NCBI GenBank assembly: GCA_964586145.1
Contig: CAZPHH010000006.1
Span: 25,355-89,354 of the forward strand
Direction of reading: 5' to 3'
DNA from: JAFGJQ01 sp964586145
GTDB taxonomy: Bacteria > Planctomycetota > Phycisphaerae > UBA1845
DNA length: 64,000 nucleotides
Under the pieces are notes generated by a model. It ran no database searches and was not told the DNA's origin. It saw nothing but the letters and a program-made list of their open reading frames with translations. Position 1 is the first letter of the stretch; each line of letters starts with the position of its first letter. Positions 17,158 through 26,340 of the stretch are shown here, piece after piece. The translations under genes and the position numbers were made by a program.

Positions 17158-18000
17158 ATGCGAGTGACTTCTCTGCGAGCAATCCTGTGGGTCTGTGCGC
17201 CGTGCCCGGCGTTACTGTTGCTCCTGCTCGCCCCCGGCTGCAGCGGGCACCGAAAGCCTCAGAAGCACCCCAGCCTCATCACCGAGTCGGACGCAGCGGC
17301 CTTCCTCCAGCAGGCGATGGAAGCGCCGAACGCGGACGACCGGCGGGAGGCGATCGTCCAGCTTCGTCGCACGAAATACATCTCGCAGGACACGGTGGTC
17401 CGCGGCCTGTGCGGCGTGGCCGAGACGGACACCAGCAACGTCGTGCGGCGGACGGCCATCGGCGGGCTGGCCCAGTCGGGCCGGGCCGAGGCCCTGCCGA
17501 CGCTCGTGGCGATCCTGACCCAGGAAGAGGAACACGACCCGCGCGCGCGGCCCGCCACCGGCACGGTGCGAAGCGAGGCCGCCGGCGCGCTGTTGTACCT
17601 GATCCACGACGGCGTGAACGTCTCCCGGCACGCAACCGCCATCCGCCCCGCGGCAATACAGGCCCTGGCGTCCGATCCGTCGCGTGAGACGCGGATGCGG
17701 GCCGCTGAGTTGCTGGGACACCTGCCGGACCGGGAAACGCTGGACACCCTCGTGTCGGGCCTGGAACAAAGCGACTTCGGCGTCGTACTGGAATGCGAGC
17801 GGTCACTCATGCGAATGACCGGCCACTCGCACAACCACGATCCGCTCGCGTGGCGCGCCTGGCTGGCCGAGGCGTCCGATCCCTTCGCCGACGCCGGTCG
17901 GCTGGACGCGCAACTGGAACGGAGGGAGCCGAACTGGTTAGAGCGAACCTGGGATTCCACGCGCCGTTCGCTCGCGTCGTACCGACCCAAGGGACAGTAA
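17158..18000 (+). CDS. HEAT-repeat lipoprotein
   Basis: Signal peptide with lipobox 'LAPGC' (about Cys25) gives a lipid-anchored mature protein. Residues about 50-215 form repeated helical pairs with the HEAT/PBS-lyase pattern, for example 'VVRRTAIGGLAQSGRAEALPTLV', 'RSEAAGALLYLI' and 'TRMRAAELLGHLPDRETLDTLV', a scaffold for protein contacts. The C-terminus is Trp/Arg-rich. The ATG at 17158 gives a clean lipoprotein signal; a start 18 nt upstream would only add six residues. It is followed 12 nt later by the dehydrogenase. Confidence 0.72.
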   Translation: MRVTSLRAILWVCAPCPALLLLLLAPGCSGHRKPQKHPSLITESDAAAFLQQAMEAPNADDRREAIVQLRRTKYISQDTVVRGLCGVAETDTSNVVRRTAIGGLAQSGRAEALPTLVAILTQEEEHDPRARPATGTVRSEAAGALLYLIHDGVNVSRHATAIRPAAIQALASDPSRETRMRAAELLGHLPDRETLDTLVSGLEQSDFGVVLECERSLMRMTGHSHNHDPLAWRAWLAEASDPFADAGRLDAQLERREPNWLERTWDSTRRSLASYRPKGQ

Positions 18001-18012
18001 TCGAGCCCCGCT

Positions 18013-18972
18013 GTGCGAGCCATCACCTTTGACACGAAACCACGTTTCGTCGGCGACCACCCGGACCCCCGACCGGCGTCCGGCGAGTGCCTGCTGAAGG
18101 TCCACGCCGCGGGTATCTGCTCGACGGACCTGGAAATTCTCCGCGGGTACATGGGCTTCGCGGGCGTGCTGGGGCACGAGTTCGTGGGCACGGTCGTGGA
18201 AGGTCCGGCCCGATGGAAGGGCTCTCGAGCGGCCTGCGAGATCAACTGCGTCTGCGGCCGGTGCGACATGTGCCGGACCGGACTGCCCACCCACTGCCGC
18301 AACCGAACGACCATCGGCATCGCCGGGCGCGACGGCTGCTTTGCCGACCTCATCGCCGTGCCCGAGCGGAACCTGCATCTCCTGTCCGACGCCGTCTCGG
18401 ATGAAGAAGCCGTCTTCGTGGAACCCCTGGCCGCCGCCTACCAGATCATCAAGCAGTGCCCGGTGGATGCGCGGATGACCGTGGCGGTCGTCGGGAGCGG
18501 GCGACTGGGGTTGCTGGCGGCCCAGGTGCTGGCCGGCACCGGCTGCCGGCTTCAGGTGGTCGGCCGCAACCCGCACACGCTGGAGTTCTGCGAAAAGCGG
18601 CAGATCCAGTCGGTGTCCGTGCAAGATCTGGTCCCCCGCAACGATCACGACCTCGTGGTCGAATGCACCGGCGCCCCGGAGGGCATGAAGATTGCGCTGG
18701 CCCTGATCCGCCCGCGCGGCACCATCGTGCTCAAGAGCACCTATGCCGACACCGGGTCGCTGAACCTGGCCCCGGCCGTCGTCAACGAGGTGAGCATCGT
18801 GGGCAGCCGTTGCGGCCCGTTCCCGGAAGCGATCAACGCCCTGGCCCGCAAGGAAATCGAGGTCGGCCTGATGGTCGCCCGGTCGTACAGGATCGAAAAA
18901 GGACTGGAGGCCCTGGAGGCCGCTGCCGATCCCAGGAATATCAAGGTGCTGCTGCGCATCAATCCACGATGA
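18013..18972 (+). CDS. Zinc-dependent medium-chain alcohol dehydrogenase
   Basis: Oxidises an alcohol or polyol with NAD(P); substrate unknown. The catalytic-zinc motifs 'AGICSTDLEI' and 'GHEFVG' (about 36 and 56-61) and the structural-zinc set 'CVCGRCDMCRTGLPTHC' (about 80-96) are intact, as is the nucleotide fold 'VAVVGSGRLGLLAAQVL' (about 160). At 319 residues it is somewhat shorter than typical members (about 340-350). The GTG at 18013 is the only early start. It may be read together with the HEAT gene upstream. Confidence 0.85.
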   Translation: MRAITFDTKPRFVGDHPDPRPASGECLLKVHAAGICSTDLEILRGYMGFAGVLGHEFVGTVVEGPARWKGSRAACEINCVCGRCDMCRTGLPTHCRNRTTIGIAGRDGCFADLIAVPERNLHLLSDAVSDEEAVFVEPLAAAYQIIKQCPVDARMTVAVVGSGRLGLLAAQVLAGTGCRLQVVGRNPHTLEFCEKRQIQSVSVQDLVPRNDHDLVVECTGAPEGMKIALALIRPRGTIVLKSTYADTGSLNLAPAVVNEVSIVGSRCGPFPEAINALARKEIEVGLMVARSYRIEKGLEALEAAADPRNIKVLLRINPR

Positions 18973-19027
18973 GCAAGCAGGCTGTCGGCTGTAGGCGCGG
19001 GCATGTGAACGGAGTCGCATACGAATC

Positions 19028-19819
19028 ATGGATGATACACGCGGGTGGCGAATCGAGGAGGTTGGGGGGAGCTCGCTCGCAAGATCGGCGATGCTGGCCC
19101 AGGCGCCGGCGCTGATTCACGGATTCACCCTGGCCGGCTTCAATATGTCCTTGAAATCCGGTCCCGACCCGGCGGGCACGCCCAGACGGCGTCAGCAACT
19201 CTGCCAGGCCCTCGGTCTGGACTTCGCGAAACTCACCGGGGCGGTCCAGGTGCATGGGGCCGAGATCATCCCCGTTGATGAAACACTGGCCGGCGCCGGG
19301 CGAGACGGCACCGTCCCGCCCGTTCCGCACGTGGATGGATTCGTCACCGACACCCGGGAGATCACCCTGATGGGCATGTCCGCCGACTGCCCGATTCTCC
19401 TGGCGTACGATCCCGCCCGGCCAGCCATCGGCGTCGTGCATGCGGGCTGGCGGGGGACCATCGCGTGCATCGCCCTGCGGCTGGTGGGGGTCATGGAGCG
19501 ATGCTTCGGCTCCAAGGCCGCGGATCTGCGCGTGGCCATCGCGCCGTGCGCGGGCCGGGAGGAGTTTGAGGTGAAGGAAGACGTGGTCCGCCTGGCCGCC
19601 GCACGCTGGGACGGGTACCAGAGGTTCTTCCCGCAGCGAGACGGACGAACGTTCTTTGACCTGCGGAGCACGAACGTCGGGCAGCTCACCGCCGCCGGCG
19701 TCCGTCCGGAACACATCGACGTGGCCGAGATGTGCACGATCTGCGACGAGCGTTTCCACTCCTTCCGCCGCGACGGCGCCGCCACCGGCCACGCCGCCCT
19801 CCTCGCCGCCCTGGTGTAA
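19028..19819 (+). CDS. pgeF: Purine nucleoside phosphorylase / laccase-domain protein (YfiH family)
   Basis: Cytosolic CNF1/YfiH-like zinc enzyme that phosphorolyses purine nucleosides and is linked to cell-wall fidelity in other bacteria. The zinc triad is complete: His76 in 'QVHGAEI', Cys121 in 'SADCPILL' and His138 in 'VVHAGWRG'. 'IAPCAGREEFEV' and 'FFDLRSTNVGQL' fit the family, and length (263) is typical. The start ATG 19028 has only a weak, distant GGAG. Earlier annotations of the family as laccases are probably misleading. Confidence 0.88.
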   Translation: MDDTRGWRIEEVGGSSLARSAMLAQAPALIHGFTLAGFNMSLKSGPDPAGTPRRRQQLCQALGLDFAKLTGAVQVHGAEIIPVDETLAGAGRDGTVPPVPHVDGFVTDTREITLMGMSADCPILLAYDPARPAIGVVHAGWRGTIACIALRLVGVMERCFGSKAADLRVAIAPCAGREEFEVKEDVVRLAAARWDGYQRFFPQRDGRTFFDLRSTNVGQLTAAGVRPEHIDVAEMCTICDERFHSFRRDGAATGHAALLAALV

Positions 19820-19997
19820 GCGAAGCCCCTGGAAGGGTCCCTGCCGTCCGGCCTTCTTCAGATGGCGGTAACCCACCAGTCGGTGGTGTTCCAGCAGGGC
19901 GGGTCTGCACGACAGCCGCTGGCGCGGAGAATCACCCCGCACGCCCGCGCCGACGCGAAAGACCGCCGTGCCTCCCCGGCAATCCGCGGAGGTTGAG

Positions 19998-21989
19998 TCA
20001 CCGCATCCAGATCGTGCCGCGGGAGTCGGTGCCGCCGTCGCTGCGCACGTTGGCCCGCAGAATGTACCGGGCGTTCGGGTCGTGGTCCTCCACGGTCAGG
20101 GTGTACTCGATGTCTCTGGATCTCCGACCGGCCGATCCGGGATGCGCGTCTCGGCTGATCTCCTTGTCGTTCTCGAACAGGGCCGCCCATTCGATGTCCA
20201 GCCGGCAATCGCCGCTTTCGTACAGGAACTCGAAGGCGTACGTGCGTGCCTCACGGATGACCGGCGTGACGTCCCACTCCAGGATCGTGAACTGCTCGGA
20301 CACCTGCTCGGGCTTCCAGGTGCCGACAGGCATCACCGTGTCCAGCGGGCGGTAGTTCACACCGCGGGCGGTAAGCCGGGCGGCATGGGCCTGCAGGCGT
20401 GACTGGAAGTCCATCCAATCCCGCCCTTCGGCCGGGCTCCAGCCGATTTCCGCGATGGCACAGGCGCGAGGATACGCTTGGTATTGCAGGCGCGGATAGT
20501 TCGCGATGTGCTCCGCCCAGAGGTTGGCCTGTACGCCGAGAATGTGCTTCGTGAACTGCGGCTCCAGCCCGGCCGGAATCGGCTCGAAGGTGTACACCTT
20601 GTGCAGCGGCAGATACGGGCCGACGAACCGGAACTCGCCGTGGAGCGCCTGATGGTAGTCGAAGTAGCAGTGCGTGGTCGGCGACATCACCACGTCGTGG
20701 CCGGCGCGGGCGGATTCCAGGCCGCCGCCGATCCAGTCCATCAGCATCGCGTTCGGCGCGATGCCGCCCTGCCGGATCTCGCTCCAGCCCATCAGCCGCT
20801 TGCCCTTGGCGTTGAGATGCTTCTCGATGCGGCGAACGAAGTAGCTTTGCAGTTCGTCCTCGTTCTTGAGGTCCTCGGCCTTCATCCGGGCCTGGCAGTG
20901 CGGGCAGACTCGCCAGGCATCCTTGTTGCACTCGTCGCCGCCGATATGCACGACGTCGCCGGGGAACAGCGGAATCACTTCGTCCAGAATGTCCTGGAGG
21001 ATCTCGAACGTGCTCTCCTTGCCGGGACAGTACGACCCCTTGTGTTGCACCATTTCCTGTCCATCGGCCGTGCTCGGCGGGTCGTCACAGGCCAGTTCCG
21101 GGTACGCCCGCAAGGATGCCACGCAGTGCCCGGGCATCTCGATCTCCGGCACCACCGTGATGAACCGGTCGGCCGCGTATTGCACGATCTCCTTCACGTC
21201 TGCCTGGGTGAAGAACCCGCCGTACCGCCCCTTCTCGTCGTACGCGGTGCTGCTCTTGGGGTCCAGGTCCCAGCCGATGCCGTCGCGCCACGCGCCGATC
21301 TCCGTGAGCTTCGGATACTTCCGAATCTCTATCCGCCAGCCCTGGTCGTCGTTGATGTGCCAGTGGAGCGTGCTCATCTTGTGCAGCGCCATCACGTCGA
21401 TGAAGTCGAGCAGCTCCTGCTTCGTGAAAAAGTGCCGGCTGGTGTCCACCATCAGACCGCGCCATCCGAATCGCGGCTTGTCCTCAATCCGCACGCACGG
21501 AACGGCCCAGGGCGGCGCCGCGCCGTCAACCTTCGCTTGAGCCAGCACGGCCGGCGGCAGCAACTGGAGCACCGTCTGCACGCCTCGGAACAGCCCTTTC
21601 GCCCCCGTCGCCCGCAGCACGACGCCGGCCGGCGTGACCTCCAGCACGTACCCCTCGTCCCCCAATTCCGGCCGGGCCGCCTGGGTGGTCAGCAGAACAC
21701 CGGCCGGCACAGGGTCGTCCGAGCCCACCTCGATGACTTTCCACTCCAACCCCGTGCTCCGGCCAAGCGTATCCGCCAGATACCGGCCCACCCGCAGCCC
21801 GTCGGCCAGGCCCTTTTCGACCGCGATGGGCATCTCCTGGGTCATGGTGAACGACCCCGGCCGGGCCTCCAGGTGAACCGGCCGCGGGAGGATGTACACC
21901 CCCGGCGTTTGGAGCGATTCGCCCCGGGCGGTCAGCCCGCACGCCGCGCCAATCAGAATCGTCAACACGAATGCACTTGCGGTCCTCAT
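19998..21989 (-). CDS. Secreted beta-N-acetylhexosaminidase, GH20
   Basis: Releases terminal GlcNAc/GalNAc from glycans or chitin fragments. Signal peptide (about residues 1-23), GH20b-like N-terminal domain (about 30-165), then the catalytic barrel: 'RGLMVDTSRHFF', 'HWHINDDQGWRIEI', 'VVPEIEMPGHCVASL' and the catalytic Asp-Glu pair in 'VHIGGDECNKDAW' (about 345-357), followed by 'GWSEI' and 'GVQANLWAEHI'. A C-terminal beta domain (about 575-663) resembles the family's substrate-flanking domain. ATG 21989 has AGGAGGTG 8 nt upstream, which decides it over a start 60 nt further up. 663 residues is normal for a secreted member. Confidence 0.93.
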   Translation of the reverse strand: MRTASAFVLTILIGAACGLTARGESLQTPGVYILPRPVHLEARPGSFTMTQEMPIAVEKGLADGLRVGRYLADTLGRSTGLEWKVIEVGSDDPVPAGVLLTTQAARPELGDEGYVLEVTPAGVVLRATGAKGLFRGVQTVLQLLPPAVLAQAKVDGAAPPWAVPCVRIEDKPRFGWRGLMVDTSRHFFTKQELLDFIDVMALHKMSTLHWHINDDQGWRIEIRKYPKLTEIGAWRDGIGWDLDPKSSTAYDEKGRYGGFFTQADVKEIVQYAADRFITVVPEIEMPGHCVASLRAYPELACDDPPSTADGQEMVQHKGSYCPGKESTFEILQDILDEVIPLFPGDVVHIGGDECNKDAWRVCPHCQARMKAEDLKNEDELQSYFVRRIEKHLNAKGKRLMGWSEIRQGGIAPNAMLMDWIGGGLESARAGHDVVMSPTTHCYFDYHQALHGEFRFVGPYLPLHKVYTFEPIPAGLEPQFTKHILGVQANLWAEHIANYPRLQYQAYPRACAIAEIGWSPAEGRDWMDFQSRLQAHAARLTARGVNYRPLDTVMPVGTWKPEQVSEQFTILEWDVTPVIREARTYAFEFLYESGDCRLDIEWAALFENDKEISRDAHPGSAGRRSRDIEYTLTVEDHDPNARYILRANVRSDGGTDSRGTIWMR

Positions 21990-22555
21990 GGGTCTGCACC
22001 TCCTGTTAGACTGTCGCAACGTGCGGAGCATAACGGCTTCCGCCCACAACCGCCAACCTGTGTCACGGCTCCGCCTGTGGCGGATTGAGCCGGTCGGGGA
22101 GCCCCGTCCGCTCCTCCGGCACGTCGCCCTCCGCCCCCATCCGGGGGCGAGATAGGGGTGGGGAGCGCGCCTTCATCCACGGGTTTCGCCCTGATTGTCA
22201 TCGGGACTCCACCCGCGGCTACCCGCCCCGACCCCGCCGGGGTCGGATTCAATTCGCATCGCGATGAATTCGCACGCTCACCGAACGGAGCATCCGACGA
22301 GATTCCTGACCCGAATGGTTTCGAGGGCAGGCCGTCCTGTGCCTTGACCCAGATGGGTGACTGGCGCCTGCCCGCGGAGGCACGAGAGCCAACGTCGTGA
22401 AGACCGGTGCGCGTACCGCGCGGTGCCGGCGGAGGTCGGTGCAATCCGGCGTTCGTCCGAAGAAGGAAGAATCGCCTACGGGAGTTTCTTCGACTTGACG
22501 AGCGGGGAGCGAATGGGTGACACCTCTTCCTTCTGACCTGCCTTCTTTGACAAGT
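21990..22555 (-). other. Spacer with small palindromes, no gene seen
   Basis: No convincing coding frame. It contains a hairpin CGACCCC/GGGGTCG (about 22228-22245) and a near-palindrome around TCGCGA at 22255-22275. On the side nearest the macro-domain gene the sequence is AT-richer. Confidence 0.5.
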
Positions 22556-23094
22556 CTATTTGTCGAGGTTGTTGAGGTATTGCTCGATTCCCTCCGCCAT
22601 GCCGGCGTCTGGCGTGACGATCAGCACGCGGTTGAGCGATTCCGGTGCGCCGGCGGACAGTTCCCGCACAATCACGGCCAGTGCGGCGTCGAAGTTGAAC
22701 TTTCCGCCGCCCGTGGCCAGCACCGGCAGTGCCAGAGAAGTCGCCGGCGGCGACATCTCGCGAACCCTCTCCAGCGCGCTCCGGATGCACGCCGCGATGA
22801 TCTCCTCGGAGGAGTCGTGGAACGCGTCGATCGCCACGCAGTGAATCACGGCCCGGAACGGCAGCGCGCCTGCTCCCGTGCGCACGGCCGATCCGGCCGG
22901 CAGGTATCGCGGGCCGGCCTCTCCGCGAATCGCCCGGATGGCGGCGTGCGCCTCCGCCTGCACCGTCGCCCCCCCCCGCGGGCATTCACTGCACCGCCCG
23001 TCCGGATGGTCAGATTAAGATGCGGGTTGGTTGACGTGCAGATGATCTCAGCCGGTGCGTCGCAGATGTCTCCCTGGAAAACGTCGATCTCCAT
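22556..23094 (-). pseudogene. Macro-domain (ADP-ribose-binding) protein, split by a poly-G frameshift
   Basis: The start MEIDVFQGDICDAPAEIICT and 'GGAVNARGG' are the N-terminal half of a macro domain, which binds or hydrolyses ADP-ribose conjugates. Reading then leaves frame at a run of nine G (minus strand, 22977-22969). The remainder, 'ATVQAEAHAAIRAIRGEAGP' through 'VLATGGGKFNFDAALAVI' to the stop at 22556, lies in another frame. Adding one G (or removing two) joins the halves into about 180 residues of normal layout. It may be a sequencing or assembly slip, a phase-variable tract or real decay. The neighbourhood gives no operon partner. Confidence 0.75.
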
Positions 23095-24064
23095 GGCACT
23101 CCATCGTACACGCGGACCGGATGACGACGCAAGGCGCCGATCAGCCTGGAACACTCGCGAAAGATCGAGATGTGAGCAAATCAGATAGGATTGGTCCGCG
23201 GCGCGGACCGTACAGAGAAGAGCGTGCCGCTCTCCGCGCCTTCACCTTCGCCGCCAACAAAAGGATGATTTTTGTGGGCACGCCGGGCGTTTGACCCCAC
23301 ATATTGCGGACAGTCGCCCGTTTCGATCGATGGTGCCATCATCCTGTCATCAGCGTCCCCGGCTGCGCCTCGCCGACCATCCTTCCCATACGACTCGCCC
23401 CGCTCTTCCGCCCAGCCGTCCGCAGGGCGCGTCCCGGCGCGCCGGCGCCGCCCATCCCCCTCCGCCCAGTCACAAACCGCTCCCGCGAAGTGTAGCACAA
23501 GCCCCCGCACGCCCAAACCCCGCCCCCGCCCCCAAGGACCGCATCCCCAGGCTTGCCGTTTCGCGGCACATCCGGACTCGACGTACGCCCTCTCGCCGAC
23601 GCCCTCCCCACCTCCTCGTCTGCGTCTCACGGAATCGTCGCTGGCCACCGCCGGCGTCATTACTCTTCGTGCCGGAGCCTGCCCCGGCGCGCCGGGGTGC
23701 CTGTCCCCCCTTCCGCCCCCAAGCGAGCGCCCGCCATGTTCTTGCACCAGAGATTGCCGCGCTCAGACAGCTCCCCCCAGCCCGCAGCAGAGCCTCCGCC
23801 CAAGGGAATTGAACCGTGAATCCGCCGCACGGAAGAGAAACCGATGAAGACATCGCTCCGCCTACCCCGGGAACCGAGCTGTCCGCTGAGAAGCTCGATC
23901 CGACCGCCACCGCTGTGGGACCGGCTCCCTTTGTGGTACCGGCTTTCCAGCCGGTCAGTCCTGTCTGGTGGGGGACCGGCTTTCTCGCCATGGCGAGTCG
24001 CCTGCGGAGACCAGCCGGTCTCGTGGTGGAACACCCCCGCACAGCACCCGACCCCTGCCCCCCG
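23095..24064. other. Gene-free spacer with C-rich strand and palindromic repeats
   Basis: About 970 nt with a strongly C-rich plus strand (23400-23800) and no credible gene; open frames there are low-complexity Pro/Arg/Ser. It holds a perfect 16-nt palindrome CCCCGGCGCGCCGGGG (23682-23697) and copies of a repeat around ACCGGCTTTC (23914-23984). Confidence 0.55.
23914..23984 (+). repeat. Three copies of a TGTGG-ACCGGCTTTC palindromic repeat
   Basis: Copies begin near 23914, 23932 and 23967. The middle one forms an ACCGGCT-TTCC-AGCCGGT palindrome (23938-23955). A fourth copy is cut by the right window edge (63983-64000). This suggests a dispersed intergenic element. Confidence 0.55.
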
Positions 24065-24334
24065 TCATCCCCCCTGTCCTGCACGGACCCTGTCGATGGC
24101 CTCCCGCAGCTCGGGCGGGAGGTACTGCTCATCAATGCCGTCCAACTCGGCTACCGCTTCCACGGCCCGCTGCAGGCGCGTGCCCACGTCCGCCGCGGAA
24201 TCCACGAACAACACGGTTCGACCCTTGATGCGACACAGCCCACCGCCTTCACCCCCCAGCGGAGCCAACCGTACCAAAACCCCCAGCTTATCACAGACGC
24301 TCAGAATCTCTTCAAGTTGCGCAGTTTGGTCCAT
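24065..24334 (-). CDS. Small conserved protein with GGLCRIKG motif, function unknown
   Basis: An 89-residue protein MDQTAQLEEILSVCDKLGVL with a GAGG site before ATG 24334. It contains 'GGEGGGLCRIKGRTVLFVD' (about 27-46), then an amphipathic helical half ending 'PPELREAIDRVRAGQ'. I recall small proteins of this pattern as conserved across several phyla without a known role. It is divergent from the histidine kinase, with a 90-nt gap. The coding-like pattern here argues against the long kinase extension that would overlap it on the other strand. Confidence 0.68.
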   Translation of the reverse strand: MDQTAQLEEILSVCDKLGVLVRLAPLGGEGGGLCRIKGRTVLFVDSAADVGTRLQRAVEAVAELDGIDEQYLPPELREAIDRVRAGQGG

Positions 24335-24424
24335 TCGTTCGGGTGCCTCTTCAAGTCCGACTGGCCAGGGTGCCGATATCAAGGGCGACCACCGTATGGT
24401 ACCTGCCCAATTCCGGAGGTCCAC

Positions 24425-25231
24425 GTGACGCAAGCAATCGCCCACGAGCGATGCCGAAGCGGCGAGTCTGCCGCGCCACCTCCCCACGCGGATGATGCCG
24501 ATCACCTGCGCGCCATGCGAGACGAGATGCGCCAGCTCCACCGGCTGACCGTTCTGGGCACCGCGGCCGCCACGATCGCACACGAGTTCAACAACCTCAT
24601 GACGCCCGTGGTGGGCTACGCCAAGTATGCCGCCGACTCGGGCGACATGGAGCTGATGAAGAAGGCGCTGCTGATGACCCTGAAGCAGACGGCCATCGCC
24701 TGCGCCATGAGCGACCGCGTCCTGGGCCTGGCCAGCAACGAAGTCCGCCCCGGCCGTCGGGTGGACGTGCGGGAGCTAATCGATGACGCCATCGCCTGCC
24801 TCTGCCGGGATCTCTCCAAGGACGGCATTGCGCTGAAGGTCGACGTGCAGGACGGGTTGTTTGTGGAGGCCGTCGCGGAGCAGTTGCAGCAGGTGCTGTT
24901 CAACCTGCTGATCAACGCCCGGGAAGCGCTTCAGGGCACGGCCGGCCGGATCGTCGTTTCGGCGGAACAAACGTCGGACAACCACGTGTCGATCGCCGTG
25001 CGAGACACGGGCAAGGGCATTGCGCCGGAGCTGCAGCAGCGCATCTTCGAGCCGTTCTTCACCTCGAAAGACTCGAACGGAAACGGGCGGCGCTGCGGCG
25101 TGGGCCTGGGATTGGCCGTCTGCCGGGACATCGTGCAGGAGAATCACGGTCGCATCCGGGTCGAGAGCGAAGTCGGCGTGGGGACCACATTCACGATCTC
25201 GCTGCCCGCGGCCCCTGCGGCGCACGCATAG
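24425..25231 (+). CDS. Soluble sensor histidine kinase
   Basis: A 268-residue cytosolic kinase with no membrane segment. The phospho-acceptor helix 'TIAHEFNNLMTPVVGYAKY' holds His53. The ATP-binding domain has the N-box 'QVLFNLLINAREAL' (about 155-168), G1 'VRDTGKGIAPELQ' (about 193) with 'FEPFFTSK', and G2 'GVGLGLAVCRDIVQ' (about 226). GTG 24425 with GGAGGT 5 nt upstream is preferred to an open extension of 203 residues that has no domain and overlaps the opposite-strand gene. No cognate regulator or sensory domain is adjacent, so the signal is unknown. It may use a shared receiver such as the one at 29907. Confidence 0.82.
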   Translation: MTQAIAHERCRSGESAAPPPHADDADHLRAMRDEMRQLHRLTVLGTAAATIAHEFNNLMTPVVGYAKYAADSGDMELMKKALLMTLKQTAIACAMSDRVLGLASNEVRPGRRVDVRELIDDAIACLCRDLSKDGIALKVDVQDGLFVEAVAEQLQQVLFNLLINAREALQGTAGRIVVSAEQTSDNHVSIAVRDTGKGIAPELQQRIFEPFFTSKDSNGNGRRCGVGLGLAVCRDIVQENHGRIRVESEVGVGTTFTISLPAAPAAHA

Positions 25232-25361
25232 CCTGCCGTCTCATCTTCGCCATTCTGAAGGATGTCTCACACATTGCCGCCGGCGCGGCGCAAAGACCCC
25301 TCCCCACGGACGGAGCACGCACGGGGTTTCGATGCCGTCAAGACCGGGCCGGCGACAACCC

Positions 25362-26324
25362 CTACGGCGCCGCGCAGGGATTGTGCATCTCGTCCACGTC
25401 TTCCTCTTCCTCCAGGGGAACCGCCGGGGTCGGCGTTGTGTACTGCACTTCGCGGTTGTCCGGGACCATGCTGTAGGGGACGCCGATGTTGACGCCGTAT
25501 TCCGGCTTCACCCATTCGTCAAAGCTCGTGACCCAGTCGACCTCGTCGCTGTCCAGCAGGTCCTCGTACGGTTCCCACCAGTCCTTCTTCATTCCGCCCA
25601 GATAGGCGTGGGACACGACCATCACACGCTTCGGGTGCTTGTCGAATGTCTCCGCCAGAATCTGCCCAAACTCGGGCCCCGTGGCCCCGCGTGCCCACAG
25701 CGAGTAATCACACAGGCTGCCGCGGCCCATGTCCTCGAACGTCACGTTGCTGACCGAGATGATCTTGCAGTTGTACTCGTCCGGCTCGTAGATCAGGGCT
25801 TCGACGTCACCGATCCCTCGGGCCAGGACGTACTCCACGCCGAGCGCATCCGCCGCCTTCAGCGTGTTCTCGTCATACGCGAAGTAGCCGCTGCTGAACA
25901 CACGCATCGGGCGACCCGTTACGCTCTCGATCAAGGTCTTCGCTTCCTGCATGCTTTGGAGCTGCTCCTCGTACGGGATGTCCCACAGCGGACCGCCGGT
26001 GTGCAGGCCCATGATCTCGTGCCCGTGGTCCGCCAGCCAGCGGACATCGTCGGGATAGTCCTCCAAAATCGACATCCGGACGTTGACGAGCGCCTTCAGC
26101 CCTCTCTGTTCCAGCTCATAGGCCCAGTTTCGCAGGCCCTGGATGTCCTCATGAAACTCGATGAGCTGCATGAACGCCTGGGGTTTCTGCAGGACGGGAG
26201 ACGGCGTTTCCGTCTGCCCGTTGGTCGGCTCACCCGTCGGCGGGGTGGTCGCGTTGCAGCCCCAAAGCACCGCGCCGGCAAGGATCGCCGGCACAAACGC
26301 CTGATACAACTTCTTCTGCGTCAT
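25362..26324 (-). CDS. Polysaccharide-deacetylase-like lipoprotein
   Basis: ATG 26324 has AAGGAG 8 nt upstream and opens a lipoprotein signal (lipobox VLWGC, about Cys22) with a Thr/Pro-rich spacer. Residues about 60-300 look like a NodB-type barrel: 'LVNVRMSILEDYPDDVRWLADHGHEIMGLHTGG', 'YEEQLQSMQEAKTLIESVTG' and 'FSSGYFAYDENTLKAADALG'. This order of features occurs in polysaccharide deacetylases; the usual first-motif Asp-Asp is not evident, so activity is uncertain. The C-terminus is acidic. It begins 16 nt after the stop of a second lipoprotein gene, and the two probably share a transcript. Confidence 0.7.
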   Translation of the reverse strand: MTQKKLYQAFVPAILAGAVLWGCNATTPPTGEPTNGQTETPSPVLQKPQAFMQLIEFHEDIQGLRNWAYELEQRGLKALVNVRMSILEDYPDDVRWLADHGHEIMGLHTGGPLWDIPYEEQLQSMQEAKTLIESVTGRPMRVFSSGYFAYDENTLKAADALGVEYVLARGIGDVEALIYEPDEYNCKIISVSNVTFEDMGRGSLCDYSLWARGATGPEFGQILAETFDKHPKRVMVVSHAYLGGMKKDWWEPYEDLLDSDEVDWVTSFDEWVKPEYGVNIGVPYSMVPDNREVQYTTPTPAVPLEEEEDVDEMHNPCAAP

Positions 26325-26340
26325 GGTTGAATCTCCTTCA

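Noticed and set aside
23272..23847. Open frames of 170-190 residues in the C-rich spacer
   Set aside because: Several frames are open at once because the strand is C-rich; products are Pro/Arg/Ser with no motif.
23816..24424. 203-residue N-terminal extension of the histidine kinase
   Set aside because: Low-complexity Pro/Ser/Arg product overlapping a conserved small gene on the other strand; a GGAGGT site precedes GTG 24425.
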